The position numbers were made by a program, and so were the translations under genes. This document shows positions 12,855-24,200 of a stretch of 64,000 bases of DNA, piece by piece. The notes under the pieces are model-generated. The model saw only the letters and a list, made by a program, of their open reading frames with translations, was not told the origin of the DNA and searched no databases. Source of the stretch: Quercus robur (lineage: Eukaryota > Streptophyta > Magnoliopsida > Fagales > Fagaceae); contig NC_065535.1 of the NCBI RefSeq assembly GCF_932294415.1, forward strand, positions 9,357,282 to 9,421,281, written 5' to 3'. Each line of letters starts with the position of its first letter. Position 1 is the stretch's first letter.

Positions 12855-13700
12855 TAACAGGTTCTTCTATAGTAACTCTGGGACATGTTACCTATTATTA
12901 TATTTCGTAAAAAAATAGTCAAAATTAAAAGTTAAAAAACCTGAAAATATATGGTGATAAGTTTGATCACAATAATAGATACCACATCTTCGAAAAATAT
13001 AGAAATGCGATAAAAAATTTTCATACAGTAATAAGTTTTCGCTTGCCATGGTTACAGCTTACTAACTTATTGGTTTATGATTCTAAATTATATAATTAAA
13101 TTAAAAATTTTATAGATCATATATATATATATATAAATTTTTTTTTCATCTCTTTTTTTTTTTTTTTTTTTGTGAATTAAGAAAATAGTTTCAGTCTACT
13201 CATTGCTTTACATGACAGTAATGGTAATGTCATGCATATCATCGAGGCTTTGATGATATTATCATTGTGTGCATGACAAATTTATTGAAGCGCTACTATT
13301 TGAACCATTTAACTCCTGTTTGTCAAGTATCATATAAAGCGATATGAGCATTCCCTACCATCATTCATCAAGCCACACTTGTGAGGAGATATATAAATAA
13401 ATAAATATATATATATATATATATATATTTGTTTTCTTCATCCTGATTGGGAGCGTGTTAATAAATCTTCAAGTTTCACACTTTATTGTCCTCACCACCT
13501 TCTTATGCAAGATAACTTTCAAAAAGCAGCTAAAGCATCTGTTAACACCGGGGACCTACCGACCCATATGTTCTTGTCAATGTTTCTTAAGGCTCAGAAA
13601 GAATGTTTAAAAAAGAAGTAAAAAGAAAGCAGAATCTCATCTTGATGATTGCTTGCAACATTGGGCTATTTCAGTAATGGTTAGCTGGCATCCTCCTACT
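9720..13700. other. Long AT-rich intergenic stretch, no gene
   Basis: No open frame here resembles a protein; the longest ones are low-complexity K/N/F/L translations. It holds simple repeats: (TTTA)n/(TAAA)n inverted around 10405-10463, A-runs near 11660-11700 and 12465-12484, and (AT)n at about 12818-12845, 13117-13135 and 13400-13428. A second weak SINE-like segment lies at about 9820-9905, with a B-box-like GGATTCAAATTC. Confidence 0.6.
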
Positions 13701-13856
13701 CTCGAAAATTGAGTGCACGTTTGGATAACGCTGAAAACTGAAGTTTTCAGCGTTTAGCTTTTTAGTGGGTCGTGTGCACTTTTTACAAGACCCGCATATA
13801 CTTTTTCCAAAAAAAAATTTTAAAACTGGATTCTACAATACTATTAAATGGTATCC

Positions 13857-14880
13857 AAAAATCTCATTTATAATAGGTAAAAACTTTTTAAATGGCAGAG
13901 CTAGGGGGCCTGACTTTTCAAAAATCTCAGTTATAATACTTGATAAAATGGAAAGAACTTATAAAATTTATGAAAAGTTAAGTTACCGCCCCCTAACTTA
14001 AGGACAAAGTTTAGCTATAAAATTTGTTGTAACCTAAGGTTACAACCTTACTCAATCAAATAAACATCACTACATATTTTGAAAATCTAATTGTTGAATT
14101 GCATGTTTTTTACGCACTTAATATACATGTCAAATCTTGTGTCAATTGAATATTATATATTATATAATCTATAAACTTATATTTTATACATAATTTTAAA
14201 CTACAAAAACTAACAATTTAAACAATTTATTGATGGCATAATTATTAATTTTTAATTTTTTAGAAAAATCTCATTTATAATAGGTACTACATATTTTGAA
14301 AATCTAATTGTTGAATTGCATGTTTTTTACGCACTTAATATACATGTCAAATATTGTGTCAATTGAATATTATATATTATATAATCTATAAACTTATATT
14401 TTATACATAATTTTAAACTACAAAAACTAACAATTTAAACAATTTATTGATGGCATAATTATTAATCTTTAATTTTTTAGAAAAATCTCATTTATAATAG
14501 GTAAGAACTTTTTAAATGGCGGAGCCAGGAGGCCTGACTTTTCAAAAATCTCATTTATAATACTTGATAAAATGGAAAGAACTGATAAAATTTATGAAAA
14601 ATTAAGTTACCGCCCCTAACTTAAGGACAAAGTTTAGCTACAAAATTTGTTGTAGTTTAAGGTTATAACCTTACTCAATAAAATAAACATCACTACATAT
14701 TTTGAAAATATAACCATTGAATTGCATGTTCTTTACACTCTTAATACACATGTCAAATTTTGTGCCAATTGGATATTATATATTATATAATCTATAAACT
14801 TATATTTTGTACATAATTTTAAACTACAAAAACTAGCAATTTAAACAATTTATTAATGACATAACAATTTATCTTTAATT
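13857..14880. repeat. Tandem array of a ~405-bp unit, middle copy internally deleted
   Basis: The unit has two halves. Half X starts AAAAATCTCATTTATAATAGG and includes 'cttaaggacaaagtttagct'. Half A starts CACTACATATTTTGAAAAT. The order is X-A (13857-14263), a short X remnant-A (14264-14479), then X-A (14480 to about 14880). Copies are roughly 90% identical by eye. Non-coding, repeat-derived. Confidence 0.8.
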
Positions 14881-15230
14881 TTCTATAAATTTTGTAAGTA
14901 TGAAGGATATAAAAAGAAGATGTAATATAATGGTGGAATTCTCAAAATTCACCTTCAATAAGAAGATATTAAGTAAGATTGTAGCATTAGGCTATAACCA
15001 ATTTTATACCTAAACTCTGTCCCTAACTTAATTCATGGGCCTATAATCTTTCCAAATCCAAGCACAAAAAATCTATAACAAATTCCCAAATCTAAATCCC
15101 AAAAAAAAAAAAAAAACCCAAATCAATAATATAAGGAAAAAGAATCCCTTCTAAATTAGTATTCCTCTTCTATGTAAGGATTGGGGACTCGCAAATATAA
15201 ATCTGCTCTTACTTGAAAAAAAATATATAC

Positions 15231-15266
<36 letters not shown>

Positions 15267-15300
15267 CTTAATAAAAAAAGTTTACTTGCGCCACATCATT

Positions 15301-15848
15301 AGGGGTGGTAAAATTGGACACGACTCGCGAACCCGACACGACATAAAATTAGCAGATTATGGGTTGAGGCTTAACAGGTTCGTGTCATATTCGGATTGAC
15401 ACGGCTGACCTGTTTAATAAATAGGTCGGGTTAGTGTTGAACATTTAGAATCCGTTTGACCCATCTGACTCGTTTAATTAAATGACATTTTACCAATGTA
15501 CCCTTCAAACTCTAGGTATATAAACTTATTAGTTGTTGTGGTTTATTTTCTTTGACATATTGTGATAAGTTTTAGTTTTGAATGATTATTTGTGATGCAA
15601 TTACTCGTTAGTTATGAATTTTATATTAAAAATATATATATTTGTTTGTTTTTTCATTTTTTTTTTCATATTGATAAAATCTGATAAACATGTCAATATG
15701 ACTAACTCGTTTAATAAATGAGTCGTGTTAGGGTTGAGAAATTTTAACCCGTTTAATAAACATGTCGGGTTAGTGTTGACTTATATCGTCGAATACTAAT
15801 GAGTTGACATGACACGAACCCGATACGTGAATACGAATTGCCACCCCT
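15301..15848. mobile_element. Degenerate hAT-like MITE
   Basis: The ends are AGGGGTGGTAAAATTGG at the left and, on the minus strand at the right, AGGGGTGGCAATTCG. 'GGGTT/AACCCG' sub-terminal motifs follow (tgacccgt, gaacccgac). This matches hAT-type MITEs. No convincing 8-bp duplication remains, and there is no coding capacity. Confidence 0.6.
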
Positions 15849-15849
15849 A

Positions 15850-17100
15850 ACCACCATAGGTCTCCACATTGCATCGCCTCGGCCCTTTGCCTCCACACGT
15901 CACCATTTTGCCACCTTGACTCACTGGATGAGCTGTAGCCGAACTTGACGACCAGCGACTAACTCCCTCCAAACTAGTGTGCCACAGTGGTATCTCTCTC
16001 TTGGTCTGTATTGTGTTACTGTGGTTAGTTTAAGAGGTGTGTTTGATTATTTATGATTTTACTGTTGTATACATGACACGTAGTTCACTAGATGATCTTT
16101 GTAATTCATTAATATAATTTATTATGCTCATTATGTGTAAAATAAACAAGTGGTATACAGCTAGCATCTTCAAATAATCTACCATTTATATTTTATCTCT
16201 AAATTTTACAATAGTATCTGACGTGTAGTTTTATTTGATGTTTGTATTTGTTAAGAATGATTTCAAAAATTAAATTAAGTTATTGTTATATATTATATAA
16301 TTATATTTGATCAAGATTATTTTATAGAGACAATTTTACACTTTAGTTATTTGGTTTAATTTGCCTAATTGCACATAAAGATATTACTAAAAAAATCTAG
16401 TTTAAAATCAATTCTAAATTGCCAAAAGTTTTATAGTTTCACTAACATCTCATGGTTCTTTAAACATAGACAACATACAAAAATTTGCTTCATTATTTAA
16501 ATTTTTTTAATATTTAACTTGGCCTCCCCAAAGAAAAATTTCTAACTCCGCTACCATTTTTAATGTACTTTGTTTGAACCCTATTCATCTCCCATGTAAA
16601 AACAAAATTAACACCAATATGTTCTCTTAAAATAAAAATAAAAAACCGATATGTTAAATTGCAAATTACACTTCTAAAGTTTCAAAATTATAATATGCTT
16701 CCTTCCATTAGAGCACTGACCTAGCAATTGGTTAAGTTCAAATTTAATTAAAACAAAGCAAAATAAAAGAAATCCCAAACATAAGGTGCAAAATCAAAAC
16801 AAATACAAATATAGAGGGTGTAAAATCAAAACAAAACAAAAACAAAAACAAAAACAAATATAGAGGGAGTTGTTGGAGTCTTAATCTGACAATTAATTGG
16901 AAGCTAGGCACAATGCATTGACAAAAGGATGAAAATCCAAACAATACTTATCGTTAGGGGAGCGGATCAACATTTTGAAACTTTAAAGAGCAAAATTAAA
17001 ATTACCTACAAACTTAAAAGGAGGTATAAATTACAATTAGTCTATATATTTTCAATGCGAACAAACAGGACTGGGCTTTTCAAAACTATATGAAGGCCGA
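15850..17100. other. Intergenic, no gene seen
   Basis: AT-rich, without convincing reading frames. An (AAAAC)n tract is near 16830-16858. Only short open frames. Confidence 0.6.
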
Positions 17101-17104
17101 ACTT

Positions 17105-17190
17105 GGAGGCCTTATGGCCCAATAAAATAGAGGTGGGTTGATGTTTCTTTGGGCCCACACGGTCATTATGGCCCATTGAGAAACAAACAG
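17105..17190 (+). promoter_or_regulatory. Probable remnant promoter of the ERO1 pseudogene (GGCCCA motifs)
   Basis: Four TGGGCC/GGCCCA-type (site II) elements cluster at about 17112-17178, just upstream of the first ERO1 exon. Such motifs are common in TATA-less plant housekeeping promoters. Activity is not implied. Confidence 0.4.
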
Positions 17191-17212
17191 AGGGCTGGAA
17201 TTTTGAGAATTT

Positions 17213-20173
17213 GAGGGCCGTGGAAAGCAGTGGAGTTGGGCGGTGTTTGCAGCTCTCATCGCCGTCTTTATTGCTGTGGCTGTGTATTCGAAAACTACCA
17301 CATCTTGTCATTGTGCCAAGGTAAATTCTCCTTATTTTTCTGTGTGTTTGTGCGTTCTTTTTTTCGAGTTTCATTATTTTTTCCCTGTTTGGCTACTGAG
17401 AAAAGCACTTGTAAAAGAGCTTGTTATGTTTGTTTGTTCAGCGAACAAGCCAAAATCAAGCCTAAGTTTAGGTTCGACTGTTAAATGAGTCAAGCTTCGT
17501 AAACAAGTTTGTGAACATGAGACTTAATTTTAACTACATATAATATCATACTTGTTTAAAAATGTACCTATATGGATTTGAAATTAGATGGTATAAGTTT
17601 GTATATAGGTTGGTATGATATCAAATTATTATTTGTAGTTTATTGATAATATAAATAGTTCATTATTAGTAAAAATTCATAAATTTGTGAAGGGGTGAAA
17701 AATTTTAGTTATGGTTTTACTATATATATATATATATATGGGAAAAAAAGTTAATCAAGTAGGTTGTGAACAAACTTGAGTTTGTTCGACAAGAAATTGA
17801 ACCAAACTTGAACATGTAATCTTGTTTGATGAAGAGCTCGAGTTTGGTTTGTATTCAAAATAAAATTGAATGAATAAGCCTGAACTTTTAATTTGTGTTC
17901 TTCTTGATCATTGTAATCTGGGTTAATAATTTCTGCCACTGTAGTACATTTCCGGTGTACTTGGGTTGGCTATTCTTTAATAAAAAGTTCTTATGTTATT
18001 TATCAAAAAAAAAAAAAAAAAGTCTGAACTTTTAATACTCGATTTGACTTGGCTCGTTTACAGTGCTATTACTGAGAAAACGAAGGGAAATACATAGGAA
18101 GGAGTGGAAAACTGTGATGGTTATGGTTTATGTTGTGTTTAGTTTGAGGGAAATGGAAGCAGTTTTTCATTTATGGGTCTAATCACTGTATGCATTTATG
18201 TTGAACTAGTTTTGTCATATCATTTGGTTTTTGTTATTAACCTTTTTTCATAGTTTTTTTTTTCTAAATTTTTGGGGTGCTGCTAGGTGTTGAGATGGGG
18301 AATTAGACTTGGATTTGATTTGAATTTTACTCTGTATGATCTTTGATTGTTAAATGGGTTTTCGGATTTTAAAATTTGTGCAATATACTGGGATTGTGGA
18401 GGATTGTTGTTGTAATCACGAGACTGTGGACTGTCTTAATGAGGAAGTGTTACGTTGCATCCATCGCTCTAAGAGCTTGTTAAAACCCCATTCTTCCAGT
18501 ATTTCAAGGTTTGCTAGTTGTTTAATCAATGTATTGGCAAGAAGTAGACTGATTACATGAGAACTACTATCTATTGAATAAATTTTTGAAAGTATATAAT
18601 TTTTTCTTTCTTTTAAACGCTTGGCACAATTTTTGATTATTTTAATAATTGAAATTTACTTTTACTACAACATTAAGATAAATATTGGTGGTGCAAAACG
18701 AATTAGCATAAGAAACAAGGCATGGATCTCTTTCAGACATTAGAAGTTTGCCAGTCCTCATATACCAAATATTAATCTATATGATTGATTATATATGCAA
18801 TATTGTCAATGCAATGTAACAAACTTAGGTCTTTCTTGAGGTGTAAATTTGAATAGTGTAACTATACAATGAACTACAGCCCTTCCTGGCCAGATGATGG
18901 TATGTGCCGTCTGCGGGATTGCAGTGTTTGTGACTGTGCAGAAAGTGAGTTCCCAGAATCATTTAAGAGGCCCCATTATGGCCTCTCAACAGATGATCCT
19001 ATCTGTCAAGAAGGAAAGCTACAGGCAGTTGTGGATTGTGCAATAGATAGTAAAGCTTTCAGAGGCTGGACAGTAACAGACACTCCCTGGACAATTGATG
19101 ATGAAACTGATAATTGCTCGCATCATAACGTTCTTGCACAATTCAATTTTTATTTTTCTTTTTTTTGGTAATGTTCGTTTGAATATGTGTATGAGCTTAT
19201 TGCTCTTGATACCAGTTAAGAGAATCATCTTTAAAATGATAAATTGTTCAAGTGCTGATGTAAATGACAAGTATGTGGGCATGAAGGACATTGCATCTGC
19301 CCAAATATTCTCCCTTTCCTCCTTACAACTAGATAATGGAAATACCTTTTCCTTCCATTGTTCTCACTCATTTTCCCCTTCCCTCTTTCCACCAAACCAA
19401 ATGCACTACGTAGTGATTATTGTTTGTTTAGGATGGTGTTCAAATCCTTGTCTGGTATCATGATGTTACTGCCCTTGGTTTTAAATATTACTCTCAAAGA
19501 TGGAGAAACTGCAGAACAAGTTTCACTCCATATATTTCCACTTTCACTTTGATTGCTGTACTGCTAATTTGACTGGCTCATGACTTTGGAAATGATATAA
19601 CAATTTTCATTGACATTGCAGTGGATTGATGGATTGTGTAGGATGCAAGAAGTGTTGTATGTGGGGAAAGCTTCAGGTCCTTGGTCTGGGCACTGCATTG
19701 AAAATCCTCTTCTCTGTTGATGGTCAGGAACACCCAGATCAGACTGTAAGCATTTCCTACAGTAATTCTGAAATTCCAAATTATCTTTAGGAGGCATGTT
19801 TCCAATTATTCAGGTAGCATGTCACTTTTATTTGTCACTTTCTGTTTCTGGACTTCATACAGTAGTATCCATAAATTTCTCTTTAAAGTGCAAAAGTTCA
19901 ACAGCAAAAAAAGTAACATAATATGCACTTTGGCTTATTGGTGAGGGGACTTTTTTCTTTTTTTAACACTAAAGCATATTGCATTGGCCTTCAGCTGCCA
20001 TTGCAATGGAATGAAGTGATTGCCTTGATGAACTTACTATCGACTGTGTGTTTGTCAAATTTGTCCATGACATGGGACCTTCAGTTGAAATGCTTGTGGA
20101 AGGACAGATTTCTTCACCGGGTGCCCCAAATAGTTTATGGGAAAGGATATGGGCATTCATAGTTAAAAATTGA
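17213..20173 (+). pseudogene. ERO1: ERO1 (endoplasmic reticulum oxidoreductin-1) pseudogene, internally deleted
   Basis: ERO1 is an ER membrane flavoenzyme that re-oxidises protein disulfide isomerase. Recognisable exon pieces are: N-terminal membrane anchor plus SCHCAK (17213-17320); YTGIVEDCCC segment (about 18378-18508); WPDDGMCRLRDCSVC segment (about 18868-19113); active-site segment with CVGCKKC (19622-19745); and C-terminal segment NEVIALMNLL to the stop (19995-20173). Several lesions show it is dead. There is no in-frame ATG before the anchor; an in-frame TGA precedes it instead. A 1-nt frameshift lies near 18450 and an in-frame TAA at 18470-18472. A conserved cysteine pair just before WPDDG is lost. 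A frame-breaking indel lies near 20030-20045. The central exons for the FAD-binding core (roughly 200+ residues in intact family members) are absent between 19113 and 19622. Introns persist, so it is not a processed retrocopy. Confidence 0.88.
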
Positions 20174-21286
20174 GGTATACCCTGCTCTATTAGCAAATCT
20201 CTTTCAGTTTAGGTTGTTTATTTATTTATTATTATTATTTGGCTAAGCATATCGTGTTCTATTTTTGTTTATGTTTCTTGCAGGTAAATAGTAATTGGTG
20301 AGAATAAATTTTGAAACAGCTATACATTACGTCCAAAGGATGGGTTATTAGGAAAGTGCAGTGTGGGTTTTAGAAAGAATGGCCCCCTGGAAAAGATATG
20401 ATAGATGTATAAAAATCATTGCAAGACATATGAGGTGATAAATTTGTAATTTTCTGGATTTGAAAATTTTGAAAGGTCAGGAGGACGATACATTTGGCAT
20501 TTTCTTTGATTTCTTTGTTTCTTACTTCTTTTTGGTTCAGATTCTGCATTGCAAATGTAAGATCTGTTTAATTGTGCACACCCCAAGACCCTCCATGTGC
20601 ATAAAAGAATGAAAATTTTGAGTGCTATGCTTGATGCTTCTTACTGACTTTTTAGTTTACAAAACAATCATTCTGTAAATTCAGTCGACTCACTTGACCC
20701 GCTGATTGGAGGTTTTGTTTCTTGGGCCAGAATTGTGTGTATGTGTGTGTTATTTTTACTGAATTCTTTTTAATAGGTTTTGATTTTTCTCCTTCCTTTC
20801 TTTAAAGTATTGCATTAGTACTAGTCAACCGTCTCACTGTTCTTTAGCACTATGATTGCTGCTGAGTTTCTATAAGTCAATTTACAGCATAATTTGTTTC
20901 AGTTGCCCGAAGCCCTAGATCTTGACCAGGTATGCATATCTTACAATGAAATGGCATAAATATTACTCAACTTGTATGTTTTCCTTATCCATTAATCGTT
21001 TCTTTCTTCCTCTGACCTGTTAAATCTGCACTCTGAATTAGATTACGCTACTCTATATTGTTATACTTCATAGAAAATCATTTAGAGATTCAATTTCACC
21101 TTGTTGATGAAATTTCCACTTAGTTTTTGAAAATTTGAATTGTGCATTACACTTCAGCTTAAGAATTGCAAACCTGCAAATGAGCATTACATTATTAAGT
21201 TACAATATACAAAACCACATAAAGTAACATGAAATTCTGTTTTGATAGAAAACTTAAAACCATTAAAAAAATCTCTTTCTTTTCAA
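20174..21286. other. Convergent intergenic region between ERO1 pseudogene and DUF4378 gene
   Basis: No gene is seen. A tiny exon-like stretch at about 20903-20931 (between a CAG acceptor and a GTATGC donor) has no coding partner. The 3' untranslated regions of both neighbours probably lie here. Confidence 0.5.
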
Positions 21287-24200
21287 TCAAACTTGTAAAA
21301 GATCCCTGGTGATCTCGTCAACGAGTCCATTAAGCACGTGCCTTTCCACATCCCTTATGACATCGTCTTTTTCAAGCAATGCAAACATCATGTCGTTCCA
21401 ACCCAAGTCCCACATACAATTCACGTCAGGAGCAATATGGTAGACATCAATCTCTAGCATTTTAGGCAGGTAGTCTTCAACATCACATTTAGGATTCCCA
21501 TTCCTTCCGTACAATTTCAATGTCTCAAAGTCTTTATTCAACTGCTTAACCAATTTGTCCAATGATGTCACCTTTGTGGAATGGATTGATATCTTCATGC
21601 AAGGATGAACGATGAACTCTTGCCTTCTACCTTTCCGTTTCATCACTTCGTAACCGCAGTCTAATATGAGCTTGCTTTCTTCATCTTGACAATTGTAACT
21701 GCTGGCGTGAAGAATGTTGAAAGGAATATTTAGTTTGAAAAGGGCCTCTGCAGTGTTGAGGAATAGTTCACTTGTTATCAGTATCTGCTTTAGGCAGTTT
21801 TCACTTTCAGTTAATGGCTCTTGCATTCCTAATTTGGGAATTTTCTGGTGTTCCAGTTGTGAGGGGTAAGAGATGTCTGTGCTGTCTTCAGTGGTTCCTG
21901 CAACATTTAACATTGAAATTTAAATACAAAATTCATTATTTATTCATGTATTAGTTGCCATCTTCATAGTATATATGTAATTTTGTGTTGCCGATTGCCA
22001 TAATTGTTGATGGAATAAGGATATATGATGATTTTGAAAGTTGGCATGTTGTGCATGGCTTGAAAATTATAATACTTTTGTAGGCTTAATGTACTAATGC
22101 AATGAAAATGGTGGTTCTCTTCCCCCCTCCCTTTTTTTTTATTCTTGTTTTGTGGGGGAGTGGGGTTTGACAAAGTGGAGGCATAATGATTTATGTTGGT
22201 TTGAGAGGGAAAAGATTTATTTGAATTACATGTAGTAAACGTTGTACCAGAGAATGAACAATAAGCCATTGACATGGTTAGGGGTGACCAACTTGGTGCT
22301 AATTCTTGCTCTGCTTTTTGGTAGTAAGGGAGAGTAAAATTTTCTACTTTTGGAAGGTGTATACTTAAATTGCAAATATTAGGTTGTACTTACCAGTAAG
22401 TACATTTGATGTAAATTTGCTAGCCTTGAGTTCTTCATCTCCATCAAAAATAGGTGCTTGATGTTGCTGATCATTACTAATTGTTGAGACCATGTTTTGA
22501 CTCTGCATGATGTTCAAAGTTTATGTAAGCTCCCTACCAAATTTCAAAGATAACAAGTTTTGTGGACAAAGAAGTACGTTGTAATTTGAATGATATATAG
22601 ATTTGTGGTTTATGCAAAAATAAAGAACAACACTTACACCATCAGGGGGAGGCACAATTGGTTCTTTTAGGCTTTGGAATCTGTCACCTGGAGGACTGTA
22701 CAAAGGAGAAGCCTGTTCTTCTTCTTTTGTTAGTTGTGCTACATTCAATGGATGGATGCTTGACACTGATTTGTTGGATTTGACGATGTGTGATACTGCT
22801 TCTTTAGACCTGTTGCCTCTTACTTGTTCTGCTCCTTTGTAACCACTGAATTTGTCATTCCTTTTTGGTTTCACATCCTGCAAATTGGAGCTCTGATGTT
22901 TTAATGGCCTTGCAAAGTTCTGCAGTGTTCCATTTCTTCTGGTTACTACTTCATCAATCTTTCGAGGGGTCTCACTTTTACGTGCTCTTGTATTTTTTGT
23001 CTTATGCATGGCTGGTAGATGAACAGCTTTCTCCTCCATAACGGATGGAATACGAGCTTTTTCTCTTCCTGGTTCAGATTCTGGGGCTTGCGGAGAACAA
23101 TTTTGATCTGAGCTCCTATTCACTAAAGCTTTCATGTGGAAGGTTAAATCAGTAGAACTTTTGCCCATGAATAAATCTTCATGGTTTCTTCCATTTGGAA
23201 ATCCTTCTGATTGTGTTGCATCAGTAGCTTCTGAAGAACTTTTCTTACTTAGTGCAGCTTGGTTCATACGCGGATGCTTCTTTTGCATATTTATTGTTTC
23301 ATGCAGGGGTTTTGATGAACTCTTAATTGTCATTTCACTTCCTCTTTGTTTACTCATCTGGAACTTCTGTTTTCCACTCTGCTGCTCCCACTCTTTTCCC
23401 TGATTCTTCTGTTCCTGTTGCTCAGGTTTCTGGAGAATATATGGTTGTTGTAATCGAAGGTTCTGAGTCTTTTCTTGATTGTTTGGCAGAAGCATGTTTG
23501 CATATCTCTTTTCTGTTTGAAGAGTGCTGTCTTTGTACCCTGTTTTTCCTTGCAGAATCACTGTAGCTTCTGATCTTTTATTTGCCTGTGCATCCATCTG
23601 GTGTGGTTTTTCCCTTGAAATTAATTCCATGGTGTTGCCCATTCCTGTGCTGCTCTGTTCCCTGTGCTTTGTATCATCATGTTTTCTTTCTTTGTCCTGA
23701 ATATACTTTTGACTACCAGTATTCTGATATAACTGGGCTATATTGCTTTGCTGCTTTTCAATTTTGGTGGTGGCCTTCTCTGAGCTTGTCCCTAAATGAA
23801 TTTCTTCCAAATCCTTTCGAGGTGGTTTTCCATTATTAATAACTGCCTCAAAACTGGCACTACGTGTATGCAGGCTTTTCCCTGCTTGCAGCGCAAATGC
23901 AGCATCCTGAATGACATGATTGCTTTTAGCTTCTATCACTTTTTGCCTTTTGGGGCGTTCATAATTCATGGTTTCTTTAGTCTTCAGTACAGCATTCTTG
24001 GTGCTTCCCTGTGCCATATGCTGTGAGGGCATCCCTTCTATTTTTTGTTTGGGAGTCGAATCTTTCTGTCTGGTGGACTTTGTATCTACTTTTTGTGGAA
24101 CGTCATCCAGTCCCATTAGTTTTGCAATAACATTTGAAATCCTCCCCTTTTCTGGTTTGGATTGAGATGAACTAGAGTGATTCTTCTGTTCTGAGAATGC

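Noticed and set aside
13707-13800. A complete MITE starting 'gtgcacgtttggataacg'
   Set aside because: Only one end is recognisable; the matching inverted end was not found.
15301-15848. Target-site duplication for the hAT-like element
   Set aside because: Flanks (ccacatcat and accaccata) match too poorly to claim one.
20903-20931. Mini-exon between CAG and GTATGC sites, as an ERO1 or other exon
   Set aside because: No in-phase partner exon and no similarity to the ERO1 C-terminus, which already ends at 20173.
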